DNA of 64,000 nt, from assembly GCA_942490995.1 (NCBI GenBank), contig CALOBG010000021.1, positions 62,001 through 126,000 on the forward strand. The letters are read 5' to 3'. Shown here piece after piece: positions 1 to 8,448 of this stretch (position 1 is its first letter; every line of letters begins with the position of its first letter). The notes beneath the pieces are model-generated. The model was not told where the DNA came from, searched no databases, and saw nothing but the letters and a program-made list of their open reading frames with translations. A program made the translations under genes and the position numbers. The stretch is from UBA981 sp942490995 (GTDB taxonomy: Bacteria; Pseudomonadota; Gammaproteobacteria; Ga0077536).

Positions 1-1
1 G

Positions 2-775
2 TGGCTGTTTCTCATCGAAGGCCTGCCGTCGGTGGCGATGGGCATCGCGGCGCTCTACTACCTCGATGACCGCGTCGCCGACGCGCGCTGGCTGAGCCCC
101 GCGGAACGCCGGCTGGTCGCCGCCGAGCTTGCGCTAGAAGCGCGCGGCATTGCCCATGCGCGGATTATCGATGGACTGCGGCTGCGCGCGGTGTGGCTGA
201 TGTCGGCCATCTACTTCGCCCTGGTGATGGGCCTGTACGGACTCAATTTCTGGTTGCCGACCATCATCCGCGACCTCGGCTACACCTCGTATATAGAAAT
301 CGGCGTGCTCAACGCCATCCCGTTCGGCGCCGCGGCGCTGGTCATGGTGCTGATCGCGCGTTCGGCAGATCGCCGCGGCGAGCGGCGCTGGCATATGGTC
401 ATTCCGGCCCTGGCCGGCGCCGCCGGATTGATCGCCAGCGTGCTGCTGTCCGCCCAGCCGCTGCTGGCTGTGGCCGCACTGACGCTCGCGGCGTGCGGGA
501 TTTTTGCCGCCATTCCGCAGGCCTGGGCGCTGGCCACGATGCTGGTCACCGGCGGCGCGGCGGCAGCCGGTATTGCGCTGATCAATTCGATCGGTAACCT
601 GTCCGGCTTTGTCGGCCCATATGCGATTGGCTGGATCAAGCAATCGACCGGCTCCACCGCGGCCGGCATGATCCTGCTTGCCGTGTCAGTCGCGATCGGC
701 GCCGCGCTGGTGCTGCTGGTGCCGACCGGAACCGCGTCTTCACCGCAGGAGTTCGATGATGAAAAAGCAGTCTGA
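2..775 (+). CDS. MFS transporter, C-terminal part (cut by window edge)
   Basis: The reading frame is open to the left edge, so this is the C-terminal part (about 257 residues) of a major facilitator transporter. The first visible residues (WLFLIEGLPSV, then ADARWLSPAERR) match the end of TM6 and the central cytoplasmic loop of the anion:cation symporter (phthalate/hexuronate permease) group. Several hydrophobic segments follow, as expected for TM7-12. It is an inner-membrane secondary transporter, probably for an organic anion; the substrate cannot be read from the sequence. The stop overlaps the start of the downstream LLM oxidoreductase by about 20 nt, so the two are probably co-translated and the transporter may import that enzyme's substrate (inference). 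Confidence 0.85.
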   Translation, partial: WLFLIEGLPSVAMGIAALYYLDDRVADARWLSPAERRLVAAELALEARGIAHARIIDGLRLRAVWLMSAIYFALVMGLYGLNFWLPTIIRDLGYTSYIEIGVLNAIPFGAAALVMVLIARSADRRGERRWHMVIPALAGAAGLIASVLLSAQPLLAVAALTLAACGIFAAIPQAWALATMLVTGGAAAAGIALINSIGNLSGFVGPYAIGWIKQSTGSTAAGMILLAVSVAIGAALVLLVPTGTASSPQEFDDEKAV

Positions 776-1739
776 GCAGACCCTGGGCGTGGTTCTGTCG
801 ACGGTCACCGATGCGCCGATATCCGAGCTCGTCGAAATCGGCCAACTCGCCGAGCGCTCCGGTTTCGACTCGGTTTACGTCAACGAGGGCCGCGGCGATG
901 CCATCGCCTGCGCGCAGGCCATCGCGCTGGCTACCGACACGGTCCGGGTTGGTACCAATATCGCAAACGTCTATTTTCGCCATCCTTACCTCGCCGCCCA
1001 GAGCGCACGCACGGCGGCCGAGCTGAGCGCCGGTCGCTTCGTGCTCGGCCTCGGTATGAGCCACCGCGCCATGCTGAAAACGCTCGGCATCGACATGGGC
1101 GAGGCGCGTTCGCACCTGCACGACTACGTTGATTTCGTGGTCAAGGCCCTGGTCGGCAAGGTCGGCAGGGGTTTTCTCGTGCCGCCCGTGACGCCTTACC
1201 CGGTCGCGGTCATGGTCGCCGGCAATACCGTCGAAAGCGCGGCGATTGCCGGACAGGTCGGCAACGGTCTGATGCCGTTTTTATCGCCACTGTCGTATTT
1301 ACCGACGCTGATCGGCGCGGCCCGCGAGGCGGCCGTACAGGCGGGGCGCGGTGACACGCCCTTGCCGTGCGTGATCAGCATTCCAACTTTTTTCAGCGAC
1401 GATCACGAGGCCGCCCGTTCGGCGGCGCGCTACAACCTGGCGTTTTTTGCCCAGCTGCCGAACTACCGCCGCCAATGGCGCCGCGCGGGGTATCGCACGG
1501 CGATGGACCAGGTTCAGGAGATCTGGGCTGGCGGCGGCACACGACGCGAGGCCGCCGTAGCGATCCCGGACGAGCTGATCGACGACGTCTGCGTGTTTGG
1601 CAACGCCGCCGACTGCCGCGCGCAGCTCCAGGCGTTTCGCCAGGCCGGCGCCGACGAGCCGGTAATCGCGGTCAGCCCGGTTAATGAAGAGCGCCTGACG
1701 GCAACCCGCGCGGCGCTGGCTGCGCTGGCTCCTGCATAG
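756..1739 (+). CDS. LLM class (F420-dependent-type) flavin oxidoreductase
   Basis: A 327-residue luciferase-like monooxygenase family protein. The N-terminus (LGVVLSTVTDAPISELVEIGQLAERSGF) is the usual TIM-barrel entry, followed by the family's RVGTNIANVYFRHPY and LGLGMSH stretches. Such proteins use FMN or F420 to oxidise or reduce small organic substrates in the cytoplasm. Start: tandem ATGs at 756 and 759 sit 5-8 nt after AGGAG (746-750). The longer frame beginning at 678 lies inside the MFS gene and looks spurious. The gene overlaps the transporter end, suggesting an operon. It is one of three LLM paralogues in the window. F420 versus FMN use cannot be decided here. Confidence 0.85.
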   Translation: MMKKQSEQTLGVVLSTVTDAPISELVEIGQLAERSGFDSVYVNEGRGDAIACAQAIALATDTVRVGTNIANVYFRHPYLAAQSARTAAELSAGRFVLGLGMSHRAMLKTLGIDMGEARSHLHDYVDFVVKALVGKVGRGFLVPPVTPYPVAVMVAGNTVESAAIAGQVGNGLMPFLSPLSYLPTLIGAAREAAVQAGRGDTPLPCVISIPTFFSDDHEAARSAARYNLAFFAQLPNYRRQWRRAGYRTAMDQVQEIWAGGGTRREAAVAIPDELIDDVCVFGNAADCRAQLQAFRQAGADEPVIAVSPVNEERLTATRAALAALAPA

Positions 1740-1750
1740 CGATTGCGCGG

Positions 1751-2323
1751 ATGACGATCGCATACCGGTGCACCGCGCTGCTGGTGCTGGCGCTGATCAT
1801 CGGCTCGCTGCCCGCGGACGACGGCTTGCCCGCCGCGGCAGCGACTCCGGACGCCCCTGACAGCTTCGATTGTGCCGATGCCTTTGATGTCGTGGCGCTG
1901 CTGGTGGTGTATCGCTGCGCGGCCTACCGGCCCCCGGCAGCGGCCGCCGCGAGCATCGCCGCGGCCATGCAGCGCCTGCATGCCTACGGCTTTGTCGATG
2001 CTGCTGACGCGGCACAAACGCGCATCGCCTTCTGCCCGCTCGCGACCGGCACCGGCATGGTGCCCGCACCCGGACTGATTTACCTCGACGACGGTCTGAT
2101 GACGATGAGCAGCGACGGCCTGGCCGAAATCATCGCTCACGAACTCGAACACGTGCGCCAGTTCCGTGCGCTCGGAACGCGTGGTTTCAAATGTGACTAT
2201 GTACGCCAGATGGCGGCCTGCGGCGGCTGCCAGGACCGCCGCCATCCGCTCGAGCAGGCCGCCTACCTGCACCAGGACGAGGTCCGCACGCTGCTGCTGC
2301 GCGAAGCCGGCATCCGACCCTGA
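1751..2323 (+). CDS. small secreted metalloprotease-like protein with HExxH
   Basis: A 190-residue protein with an N-terminal hydrophobic stretch (residues 7-20) that looks like a signal peptide or anchor, so it probably acts in the envelope. The sequence around residues 126-138 holds HELEHVRQF, a zinc-binding HExxH (H130, E131, H134) of the type seen in DUF4157-like putative peptidases. There are also several cysteines (residues 41, 56, 95 and a cluster near 185-205 nt before the end) that may form disulfides. A third zinc ligand is not obvious; the glutamate of HPLEQAAY is a candidate. It starts 11 nt after the LLM gene. Its stop codon directly abuts a palindromic repeat. Proteolytic activity is inference. 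Confidence 0.6.
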   Translation: MTIAYRCTALLVLALIIGSLPADDGLPAAAATPDAPDSFDCADAFDVVALLVVYRCAAYRPPAAAAASIAAAMQRLHAYGFVDAADAAQTRIAFCPLATGTGMVPAPGLIYLDDGLMTMSSDGLAEIIAHELEHVRQFRALGTRGFKCDYVRQMAACGGCQDRRHPLEQAAYLHQDEVRTLLLREAGIRP

Positions 2324-2420
2324 CAGGCTGGTGAAAAACTACTGCGGAGGTCGTGCGCGGCGTTGCGGACTCGCCCGCGCCTTGCGCCCGACCTTCCTCG
2401 CAACGTTTTTCACCACCCTG
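2324..2420 (+). repeat. palindromic repeat copy A (short form, 97 bp)
   Basis: The termini are near-perfect inverted repeats: CAGGCTGGTGAAAAAC at 2324-2339 and GTTTTTCACCACCCTG at 2405-2420 match at 15 of 16 positions. The interior also folds back on itself imperfectly, so a transcript would form one long hairpin. The element begins on the base after the upstream stop codon. Related copies lie at 41440, 41584, 50622 and 50723. Confidence 0.85.
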
Positions 2421-2490
2421 CTGAGTATTCGCCCCTGCCCGCCATGACGGGCATTGGCAATCCAGCCCGATGTCACTATCCTTGAGCGCT

Positions 2491-2853
2491 ATGAATTACC
2501 AACTCAGTGGGCGTCTTCACGCCATCTTTGATACCAAGCAGATCTCGGAACGCTTTTCCAAACGCGAATTCGTTGTCGAGACCAGTGATAATCCCAATTA
2601 CCCGCAGTTCATCCAGATGCAGTTGACCGGCGACCGCTGCGCCAATATCGACGGCCTCAAGGCCGGCGACCAGGTGCGCGTCGAATTCAGCCTGCGCGGT
2701 CGTGAATGGACCTCGCCGGGCGGCGACGTCAAATACTTCAACAGTCTCGACGTGTGGACCATCGAAGCGGAAGGTTCGTCGCCGCGCGCCGATGAGGAAT
2801 CACCGCCAATCGGTGAGGAACCGCCGGTTTTCGATGACGACGTGCCGTTCTGA
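2491..2853 (+). CDS. DUF3127 family protein with SSB-like acidic tail
   Basis: A 120-residue protein of the DUF3127 family, an OB-fold-like small protein related to single-stranded DNA-binding proteins. It begins MNYQLSGRLHAIFDTKQIS and carries the family segment KREFVVET...YPQFIQMQLTGDR, then VRVEFSLRGREW. The C-terminus is acidic and proline-rich and ends DDDVPF, closely resembling the DDIPF tip through which SSB recruits repair and replication proteins. I prefer the ATG at 2491 to the ATG at 2470, because family members begin just before the YQLSG strand and the seven extra residues look random. The gene stands alone between repeat copy A and a convergent PEP-CTERM gene. A DNA-binding or SSB-like role is inference from the tail. 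Confidence 0.8.
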   Translation: MNYQLSGRLHAIFDTKQISERFSKREFVVETSDNPNYPQFIQMQLTGDRCANIDGLKAGDQVRVEFSLRGREWTSPGGDVKYFNSLDVWTIEAEGSSPRADEESPPIGEEPPVFDDDVPF

Positions 2854-2924
2854 GCGGCTCCGGCTGACAAGCTCGTGCAGCCGACGCAGCTGACGCTGCG
2901 CGACCGCACCACAAGCTGTGTTGC

Positions 2925-3749
2925 TCAGACCGGATCCCGGCGTCGGCGCAAGCTGCACATCGCAACGACACCGCTGCCGAACAACCACAGTGCTGCGGGA
3001 ACCGGCACGCTGGCGGCAACCAGGTTTGGATTGCCGAGGAAATTCATGGTCCCGGTGTTGAACGCCTCGACACTCGTCGCGGCCGCACCCGATTGCGATT
3101 CCGCGCGCAGGAACGCCCACAGATAGAATTCGTCGCCGGGATTGACGTCGATCGAGATCTGGCCCTGGGCGTGACTGGGATTGCTGAAGTCGAGCTGCAG
3201 CGTGATTGCCGCCGGCCCGCCACCCGAGTGCTCGAGCGGCGTCGCGCCAAGTTCGAAATCGAGCGTACCGCGATCGGAAATAAAATCGAACGGGTTGCTG
3301 GCATAGAGGACAACTTCCAGCTCGGCGCTGGTATCCGAAGCATCCGACTCCGGATCGGTAACCAGGCCGTCGAGATCAACGTCGAGGGTGAGGGTTTCGC
3401 CTGCCCCGTTGTAAGTGTAGCCCTGCACCGCGAACGCAGTGCCGAAGGCACCCCTGAAACCGGCGTCGGCCGCCGAGCGGGCCTTCAGAACCGGAGTGCT
3501 GAACCCGCCGCTCAGCGTTGCGCGCGCATCGGCATTACCGCGTGGTTCGACGACCGAGCTGAGTCCCGAATCGAAGAAATTCATTCCCCCCACGGTTGGC
3601 CCGAAATTGAAGCTGGTGCAGAAACTCGGGCAATTGGCGACCGAAGTGCCGGCCTGCGCGCCCCAACTGACCAGCGCAGCCTCTACATTCGTCGCCGCAG
3701 CGGCGCCGATCAGACATGCAAGCAGCACTCGTGGCAAACGAGAACCCAT
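2925..3749 (-). CDS. PEP-CTERM (VPLPA-type) sorted extracellular protein
   Basis: A 274-residue secreted protein. It has a signal peptide (MGSRLPRVLLACLIGAAAA, cleavage probably after VEA) and a C-terminal sorting tail: VPVPAALWLFGSG, then a hydrophobic helix, then SLRRRRDPV. That is the VPxPA plus transmembrane plus Arg-cluster layout recognised by exosortase-type systems, and the protein is probably processed and displayed on the cell surface or exopolysaccharide. The middle is low in lysine and rich in Gly/Ala/Ser/Asp, with no enzyme motif visible. Start: ATG at 3749 follows GGAGGGG, whereas the longer frame to 3827 lacks a signal-like N-terminus. No exosortase gene is in the window. Confidence 0.8.
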   Translation of the reverse strand: MGSRLPRVLLACLIGAAAATNVEAALVSWGAQAGTSVANCPSFCTSFNFGPTVGGMNFFDSGLSSVVEPRGNADARATLSGGFSTPVLKARSAADAGFRGAFGTAFAVQGYTYNGAGETLTLDVDLDGLVTDPESDASDTSAELEVVLYASNPFDFISDRGTLDFELGATPLEHSGGGPAAITLQLDFSNPSHAQGQISIDVNPGDEFYLWAFLRAESQSGAAATSVEAFNTGTMNFLGNPNLVAASVPVPAALWLFGSGVVAMCSLRRRRDPV

Positions 3750-3920
3750 GATACCCCTCCAGATCCAGTTATTTTTCGTGATTATCGACGAGGCGCGCTC
3801 GGCACCGGACCGCATTGCGGTCAGCACGACGCGGCGCGCAGCGGTGAGTCTACCGGTGCGGCGGATCGGTTTCTGTGACGTGTGACAACTCTCGCGCAGT
3901 CATCACGAAGGCATCAGCCA

Positions 3921-3956
3921 GACCGGCTCGAGCGAAGTGCGGCGCTCGAGCCGGTC
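3921..3956 (-). terminator. strong stem-loop after the bactofilin gene
   Basis: A perfect 14-bp inverted repeat (3921-3934 with 3943-3956, 8-nt loop) lies 8 nt past the bactofilin stop on the minus strand. It is a likely transcription terminator or mRNA 3'-end stabiliser. The following bases are not a clear T-run, so intrinsic termination is uncertain. Confidence 0.55.
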
Positions 3957-3963
3957 CGAGGGA

Positions 3964-4488
3964 TCAAACGGCCTGCTTCTCCGAAGTTGTTTTGACGCTC
4001 GGGCTCGGCGTTTTCAGATCGGTAACCACGGCGCTGGCTTCGGTATCCATGTTGATAGTGCCGTTGAATCGACAACCGTCCTCCAGCGTAATGCGCGGCG
4101 CCTTGATATTGCCGTGCATCTTGCCGGTGCTTTTCACCACCACGCTATCGAGCGCCGCGATGTCACCGGTCATGGTGCCCTCAACGCGCAGGGTTTTGGC
4201 GTTGACGTCGGCGGCGACGTTGCCGTTCGCGCCGATAACCAAGCGGCTTTTTGGCAGGGCGACGGTTCCTTCGATCCGGCCTTCTACCAGCAGGTCCTCG
4301 TCGCCACTGACGTCGCCGCGTATGACAATACTCTGGCCGATCACGGCCGTCATCGTGACCAACTGCGGTTCCGCGACCGCGTCGATCATGTCATCGCGCG
4401 TCACGGTAATATCTTCGGACGGATCGACGACGCGCGCTTCGCCGATCACGTCCTGCTCTACTTCGCGTTCCCTTTTGTTGAATAACAT
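3964..4488 (-). CDS. bactofilin family polymer-forming cytoskeletal protein
   Basis: A 174-residue bactofilin (DUF583). A disordered N-terminal tail (about residues 1-42) leads into the beta-helical core, seen as repeating short strands: IGQSIVIRGDVSGDEDLLVEG, then IEGTV, VIGANGNVAADV, LRVEGTMTGDI and GNIKAPRITLEDG. A variable Ser/Thr/Lys tail follows (about 150-174). Bactofilins self-assemble without nucleotide into membrane-associated filaments that scaffold cell-wall or polar machinery. The start ATG at 4488 has a strong GGGAGG site. The gene stands alone with a roughly 300-nt upstream region and a strong 3' stem-loop, so it is probably monocistronic. Family assignment is confident; the specific cellular role is not. 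Confidence 0.9.
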   Translation of the reverse strand: MLFNKREREVEQDVIGEARVVDPSEDITVTRDDMIDAVAEPQLVTMTAVIGQSIVIRGDVSGDEDLLVEGRIEGTVALPKSRLVIGANGNVAADVNAKTLRVEGTMTGDIAALDSVVVKSTGKMHGNIKAPRITLEDGCRFNGTINMDTEASAVVTDLKTPSPSVKTTSEKQAV

Positions 4489-4806
4489 CAGGCGTACCTC
4501 CCAGGATGGGCTTTTCTAGGTTATTGAGGCCTGTTTGCGAGCCCCTCACGAACTCGCAAGCGATCCCAAACTAGCGCCGCAGCAGGGCGCGATCCAGGGA
4601 ATAGTTGGCATTAAGAAACTCTCGTTTCCGGTCATGCCCTTAGGCGCCTGTTTTGCTTCGCGGGATGGCGATAGCCCGCTAAACCCATCAAATTTGGAGA
4701 CATTCGCGGCCTGCCGAACAGACATGCGGGGGTGGCATGTGGTTCGGATCAGCCTGTTAGGCGCATTCGCTCAAGCCGACCGACCCGGTTGACGCACCCG
4801 GCCATG
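4489..4806. other. intergenic region, probable bactofilin leader
   Basis: No convincing gene. It lies upstream of bactofilin (minus strand) and downstream of the P450 end. It holds several small inverted repeats, for example TTGCGAG (4535-4541) with CTCGCAA (4553-4559), and a GCGGG/CCCGC hairpin near 4660-4682. It is less GC-rich than the flanking genes. It could be a structured 5' leader; I could not match it to a known riboswitch. Confidence 0.4.
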
Positions 4807-6084
4807 TCAATGCAGACGAAAACGCAACGGCACTGATTTCGGTCCTGACACAAATTCGGACGCGATCAGGCGTCCTGCGCCGGCCATCTCCACGTGTTGC
4901 AGTTGTGGCAGCAGCAGTTCCCACAGCGTACACATCTCCAGACGCGCGAGGTGCTGGCCGAGGCACACGTGACCGCCATAACCGAATGCAAGGTGATGAT
5001 TGCGCGGTCGATCGAGACGGAAGCTGAACGGGTCGTCGAACACGGTTTCATCGCGATTGGCGGACGGGTAGGAAAGATATAAACGATCGCCGCGGGCGAT
5101 GGCCTGTCCGCCGAGTTCACAGTCTGTCGTTGCGTGGCGCACGAAATGTTTGACCGGCGTCGCCCACCGGATCGCTTCCTCGACGAAATTCGGGATCAAG
5201 GCGGGGTCGCTTTGCAGCGCCTTGAACAAGGTCGGGTTTTCCGCCAGTTCCCACATCGCGCTGGCGGTGGTATGCGCGGTCGAATCGTGACCCGCCGTCG
5301 CCAGGATCCCGAAGTAGGATATCGCCCGCGAATGATTCATCGGCTCACCGTCGATTTCCGCGTTCGCGATCAGCGTCGCCAGGTCGTCGCGCGGCTGGCG
5401 GCGGCGCTGTTCGATCAAATCACTGAAATACGCATCGAATTCGTCAAACACGATTTTCCAGGTCCGTGGTTGTTCGGCTGGCTGGGTAGGATCGGAGCCC
5501 GGCCGTTTCAGATCCGGATCCGCCCAGCTGAACAACCACTGGGTCAACTCGAGCATGCGCGCATGGTCGGCCGCCGGCACGCCGATCACATCCATCACTA
5601 CGTGTAGCGGAAAGGGTGCGGAAATCTCGCGCGCCCAGTCGATCTCGCCGTCAGCAGCGCGCAGCGTGTCGAGCGCGGCGGCAGCAGTGACCTGCATGCG
5701 TGCCTGCAGGGCGCGTACGGCGCTGGACGTCAGGGCCTGAAACAATACTCGGCGGTGTGCCTTGTGCTCGGCGCCGTCGAGCTGCACCAGCGAACGGAAC
5801 AGGTTGTAGTCACCACCGGTAAACGTCCGCACCAGTTCTTCGCCGACCTGAGGGATCAGGGTCGCCGAGCGATCCGCGCTATGAAACAAATCGTTCTGTC
5901 GGCTCACGGCCTGCACATCGGCGTGACGCGAAACGATCCAATGCGGGTCGTAGCCGGGTACTTCCGCGCGCGCCAGCGGGTAGTCGCGGCGAATGATCGT
6001 GAGCAGGGCGTCGACCGCCCCGCGTTCAGCGAACGTTACGGGATTAAACAGCGGGGCAATTAATTCAACCGGAATGACGGACAT
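4807..6084 (-). CDS. cytochrome P450
   Basis: A soluble bacterial P450 of 425 residues, the normal length. The I-helix oxygen-activation motif reads AGHDST. The K-helix ExxR is EEAIR. The haem-binding loop FGYGGHVCLG places the proximal cysteine near residue 374. Such enzymes hydroxylate small hydrophobic molecules using reductant from a ferredoxin or similar partner; no redox partner gene is next to it. The start is placed at MSVIPVEL (6084) rather than 6111, since the nine extra residues look non-native and GAGG lies upstream of 6084. No operon partner is evident: the DUF1326 gene ends 110 nt upstream on the same strand. The substrate cannot be determined, but the context favours steroid, terpenoid or alicyclic compounds. 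Confidence 0.93.
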   Translation of the reverse strand: MSVIPVELIAPLFNPVTFAERGAVDALLTIIRRDYPLARAEVPGYDPHWIVSRHADVQAVSRQNDLFHSADRSATLIPQVGEELVRTFTGGDYNLFRSLVQLDGAEHKAHRRVLFQALTSSAVRALQARMQVTAAAALDTLRAADGEIDWAREISAPFPLHVVMDVIGVPAADHARMLELTQWLFSWADPDLKRPGSDPTQPAEQPRTWKIVFDEFDAYFSDLIEQRRRQPRDDLATLIANAEIDGEPMNHSRAISYFGILATAGHDSTAHTTASAMWELAENPTLFKALQSDPALIPNFVEEAIRWATPVKHFVRHATTDCELGGQAIARGDRLYLSYPSANRDETVFDDPFSFRLDRPRNHHLAFGYGGHVCLGQHLARLEMCTLWELLLPQLQHVEMAGAGRLIASEFVSGPKSVPLRFRLH

Positions 6085-6193
6085 GGCGCATGCCCTCAGC
6101 ATGAAGTGCAAGATAGCCTGAATCGCTCGCTGCTGGCGCGTCGAGCGCCAGCGGCGGGCCCGGCGGGTCGCCGTGCGCCGGCCGGATTACTGT

Positions 6194-6835
6194 TCAGCCA
6201 GCGCTGCTCGCGATCATGCGCGAGGTAAAGCCGTTGGTATCGGTATGCGACCACTCAGCCGCCGCGCTTTTGTGCCGGTGCACCACCGAGGCATATTGAA
6301 CGTAGTTATGAAACGCCGCCGAGGGCAGGCCATCGATGGTGATCGGTTTGCCGTTCAAACCGCGCATCAGCGCAATCTCAACACTGGAATCCGGCACTGA
6401 AAAACTGACCTTTTCGGCGCTGCGCTCGACCTGCAGCGGCACGAATTCCTGGGCCTGCATGAGTTTCTTGAAGCCGCCGAATGCGAGGGTAAAAATCTGC
6501 TCGAAGGCCTGCCGCTGCGCCCCGGTCATCGCTTCGTCAGCGTAAATACGCGTCCAGTTGCCCATGTCGAAGGTTGCCACGAAGGAGACCCCGGCCAGTG
6601 GCAAGCCATGAACCGCGCCGTCGGTGATCTGGATCAAACGTGAGCCCTCACACTTGAGGTCGGTACGCCGGCCGAAATTGCATGGGCAGGGGATCTCACA
6701 GCTGCACGATTCGGCTACGTCGGCGTTGAACGCCCAGCCATCGGCGGGCGCGGCGGCGGCGACCGACTGGGTGCTGAGGATGGTTGGCACGGCGGCGGCC
6801 GCGCCGACATAAAAATTGAAATCACGTCGTTTCAT
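6194..6835 (-). CDS. DUF1326 domain protein with twin-arginine-like leader
   Basis: A 213-residue protein starting MKRRDFNFYVGAAAAVPTIL, a twin-arginine type leader ending around SVAAAAPA, so export to the periplasm is likely. The mature part opens with the DUF1326 signature WAFNADVAESCSCEIPCPCNFG, in which a dense Cys cluster (CSCEIPCPC) suggests metal binding or a redox role. The family's function is unknown to me. The start has CAGGAG nine bases upstream. It runs divergently from the FAD monooxygenase gene and upstream of the P450 on the same strand. Its role in the neighbourhood is undetermined. Confidence 0.8.
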   Translation of the reverse strand: MKRRDFNFYVGAAAAVPTILSTQSVAAAAPADGWAFNADVAESCSCEIPCPCNFGRRTDLKCEGSRLIQITDGAVHGLPLAGVSFVATFDMGNWTRIYADEAMTGAQRQAFEQIFTLAFGGFKKLMQAQEFVPLQVERSAEKVSFSVPDSSVEIALMRGLNGKPITIDGLPSAAFHNYVQYASVVHRHKSAAAEWSHTDTNGFTSRMIASSAG

Positions 6836-6970
6836 GCAAGCTGGCTCCTGGCTGATTCATCGACCGTGGCGCGGCGCCGGAACACCGACAACATCGGCTT
6901 GTTGTTAAAACGTTATCATCATTTCCAGTGCGCGGCATCATCGCCGCGCCCACGCCCGCGAACCCGAAGC

Positions 6971-8206
6971 ATGCCCGGATCAAAACATCACATCATCGTC
7001 GTTGGCGGCTCGATCGCCGGATTGTTTGCCGGCGTGCTGCTGCGGCGCCTGGGTTATGAGGTGGACATCTACGAGCGAGCCGGGGAGGCGCTGGCCAGTC
7101 GCGGCGCGGGCATCACCACCCACGACGAGCTGTATGCCGCGTTCGCCCAGGCCGGCATCAGCATCGAACGCGAGCTGGCCATCGAATCGCGCGGGCGCGC
7201 CTTGCTCGATGCCGACGGTCGGGTTCTCGGCGAGCTGGCCATGCCGCAGCTGATGACCAGTTGGGGCCTGCTTTATCGCTTTCTGCGCGAACGATTTCCC
7301 GATCGGCATTACCACTGCGGCAGCAGCGTCAGCGCGGTCAGCCAGGATGGCGCAGCGGTACAGGTGGAACTCGATGATGGCCGCGCACTGCGTGCCGACT
7401 ACCTCATCGGCGCCGACGGCATGCGTTCGACGGTGCGCGACGCGGTGATGCCCGACGCTGTCATTCGCTACGCGGGCTATACCGCCTGGCGCGGACTCGC
7501 CGACGAGTCGGCGCTGGCGCCGGCGGTGCTTGAGCAACTGGACGGGCGTTTCCTGCTGTGCCTGCCGCCCGGCGAACACCTGCTCGGCTATATGGTTGCC
7601 GGACCAAACGATACCGTCAGTATCGGGCAGCGCTGTTACAACTGGGTCTGGTATCGCCCTGCCAGCGCCGACCAGCGCCTGGTCGAATTGCTGACCGGCA
7701 TCGACGGCGAGTACTACCCGCAGGGTATTCCCCATCACCTCATTCAGCCGCGCTGGATCGTGCAGCTGCGCAGCGATGCCGAGCGGCTGGTCGCGCCGCC
7801 ACTGGCCGCGGCGATCGCGGCTACCGGGCAGCCGTTCCTGCAGCCGATCCATGAGTTGTCGAGTTCGCGCCTGGTCCGCGGCCGGGTCATGCTCATCGGC
7901 GACGCGGCGTTCACCGCCCGGCCACACGTCGGGCTCGGGGTTTCCAAGGCCGCCGACGATGCCGCGCAACTGGCGCGGGTTTTTGCCGCATCCGGGGCAG
8001 ACTTTGCCGACCGACTCCACGCCTGGGAACAGGCACGGTTAGGTTTCGGCCAGGCCGCGGTTCGCCACAGCGCGCGACTCGGTTGTTACCTCGACGGACT
8101 TCCGCCCGATGACGCTCGGACTCAGGCGGAGCACGATTTTTTCCGGCGCCCGGAGGTTGTCCTCGCGCGCATCGCGGCGCGCAACCCCTACCAGTTTCTC
8201 GATTGA
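6971..8206 (+). CDS. FAD-dependent aromatic-ring monooxygenase-like protein
   Basis: A 411-residue flavoprotein of the UbiH/p-hydroxybenzoate hydroxylase class. The N-terminal Rossmann motif is IIVVGGSIAGLFAG (GGSIAG at 12-17). The FAD/NADPH DG motif is seen in LIGADGMRSTVRD, and the GD motif in LIGDAAFTARPHVGLGV, which binds the FAD ribityl chain. It also resembles 2,6-dihydroxypyridine 3-monooxygenase-like proteins (YRAYTAWRG-type region reads YAGYTAWRG). It would hydroxylate an aromatic or heteroaromatic substrate using NAD(P)H and O2. The frame is open further upstream, but the Rossmann fold fixes the start at the ATG at 6971. The exact substrate is unknown. Confidence 0.88.
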   Translation: MPGSKHHIIVVGGSIAGLFAGVLLRRLGYEVDIYERAGEALASRGAGITTHDELYAAFAQAGISIERELAIESRGRALLDADGRVLGELAMPQLMTSWGLLYRFLRERFPDRHYHCGSSVSAVSQDGAAVQVELDDGRALRADYLIGADGMRSTVRDAVMPDAVIRYAGYTAWRGLADESALAPAVLEQLDGRFLLCLPPGEHLLGYMVAGPNDTVSIGQRCYNWVWYRPASADQRLVELLTGIDGEYYPQGIPHHLIQPRWIVQLRSDAERLVAPPLAAAIAATGQPFLQPIHELSSSRLVRGRVMLIGDAAFTARPHVGLGVSKAADDAAQLARVFAASGADFADRLHAWEQARLGFGQAAVRHSARLGCYLDGLPPDDARTQAEHDFFRRPEVVLARIAARNPYQFLD

Positions 8207-8295
8207 ATGAGGCACTTCGAGTAACGCTCAGAACTCCATGGCAGTTCATCGCCTTGGCTACTGAAAAATAACTATCTTTCCCCGTAACGCAGGTC

Positions 8296-8301
8296 TATAC
8301 T
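8296..8301 (+). promoter_or_regulatory. possible -10 box for rhlE
   Basis: TATACT lies about 150 nt upstream of the rhlE start, with no good -35 at the usual distance. The resulting leader would be long and would contain a CCCGC/GCGGG hairpin (near 8419-8436) around an A-run just before the gene. Long leaders are common for cold-induced DEAD-box genes. This is a weak single-element call. Confidence 0.25.
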
Positions 8302-8448
8302 TCGCGCCTTGTAAGGCACCATCCGGTCGGTGTCGATGTCTCGCGGCTGTCTCCCTCCTCGAAAGACTCTCTCGGAACGAATTACTTTTAAGCTCTGCCT
8401 GGACCGGACCCGCAGAAAAAAAGCGGGAAGGCTGGACCTGGAGCATCT

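Noticed and set aside
4489..4806. Possible c-di-GMP (GEMM) riboswitch upstream of bactofilin
   Set aside because: A GCAAAACAGG...CCTAAGG stretch on the minus strand is suggestive, but the GNRA-capped first stem and the tetraloop receptor could not be found.
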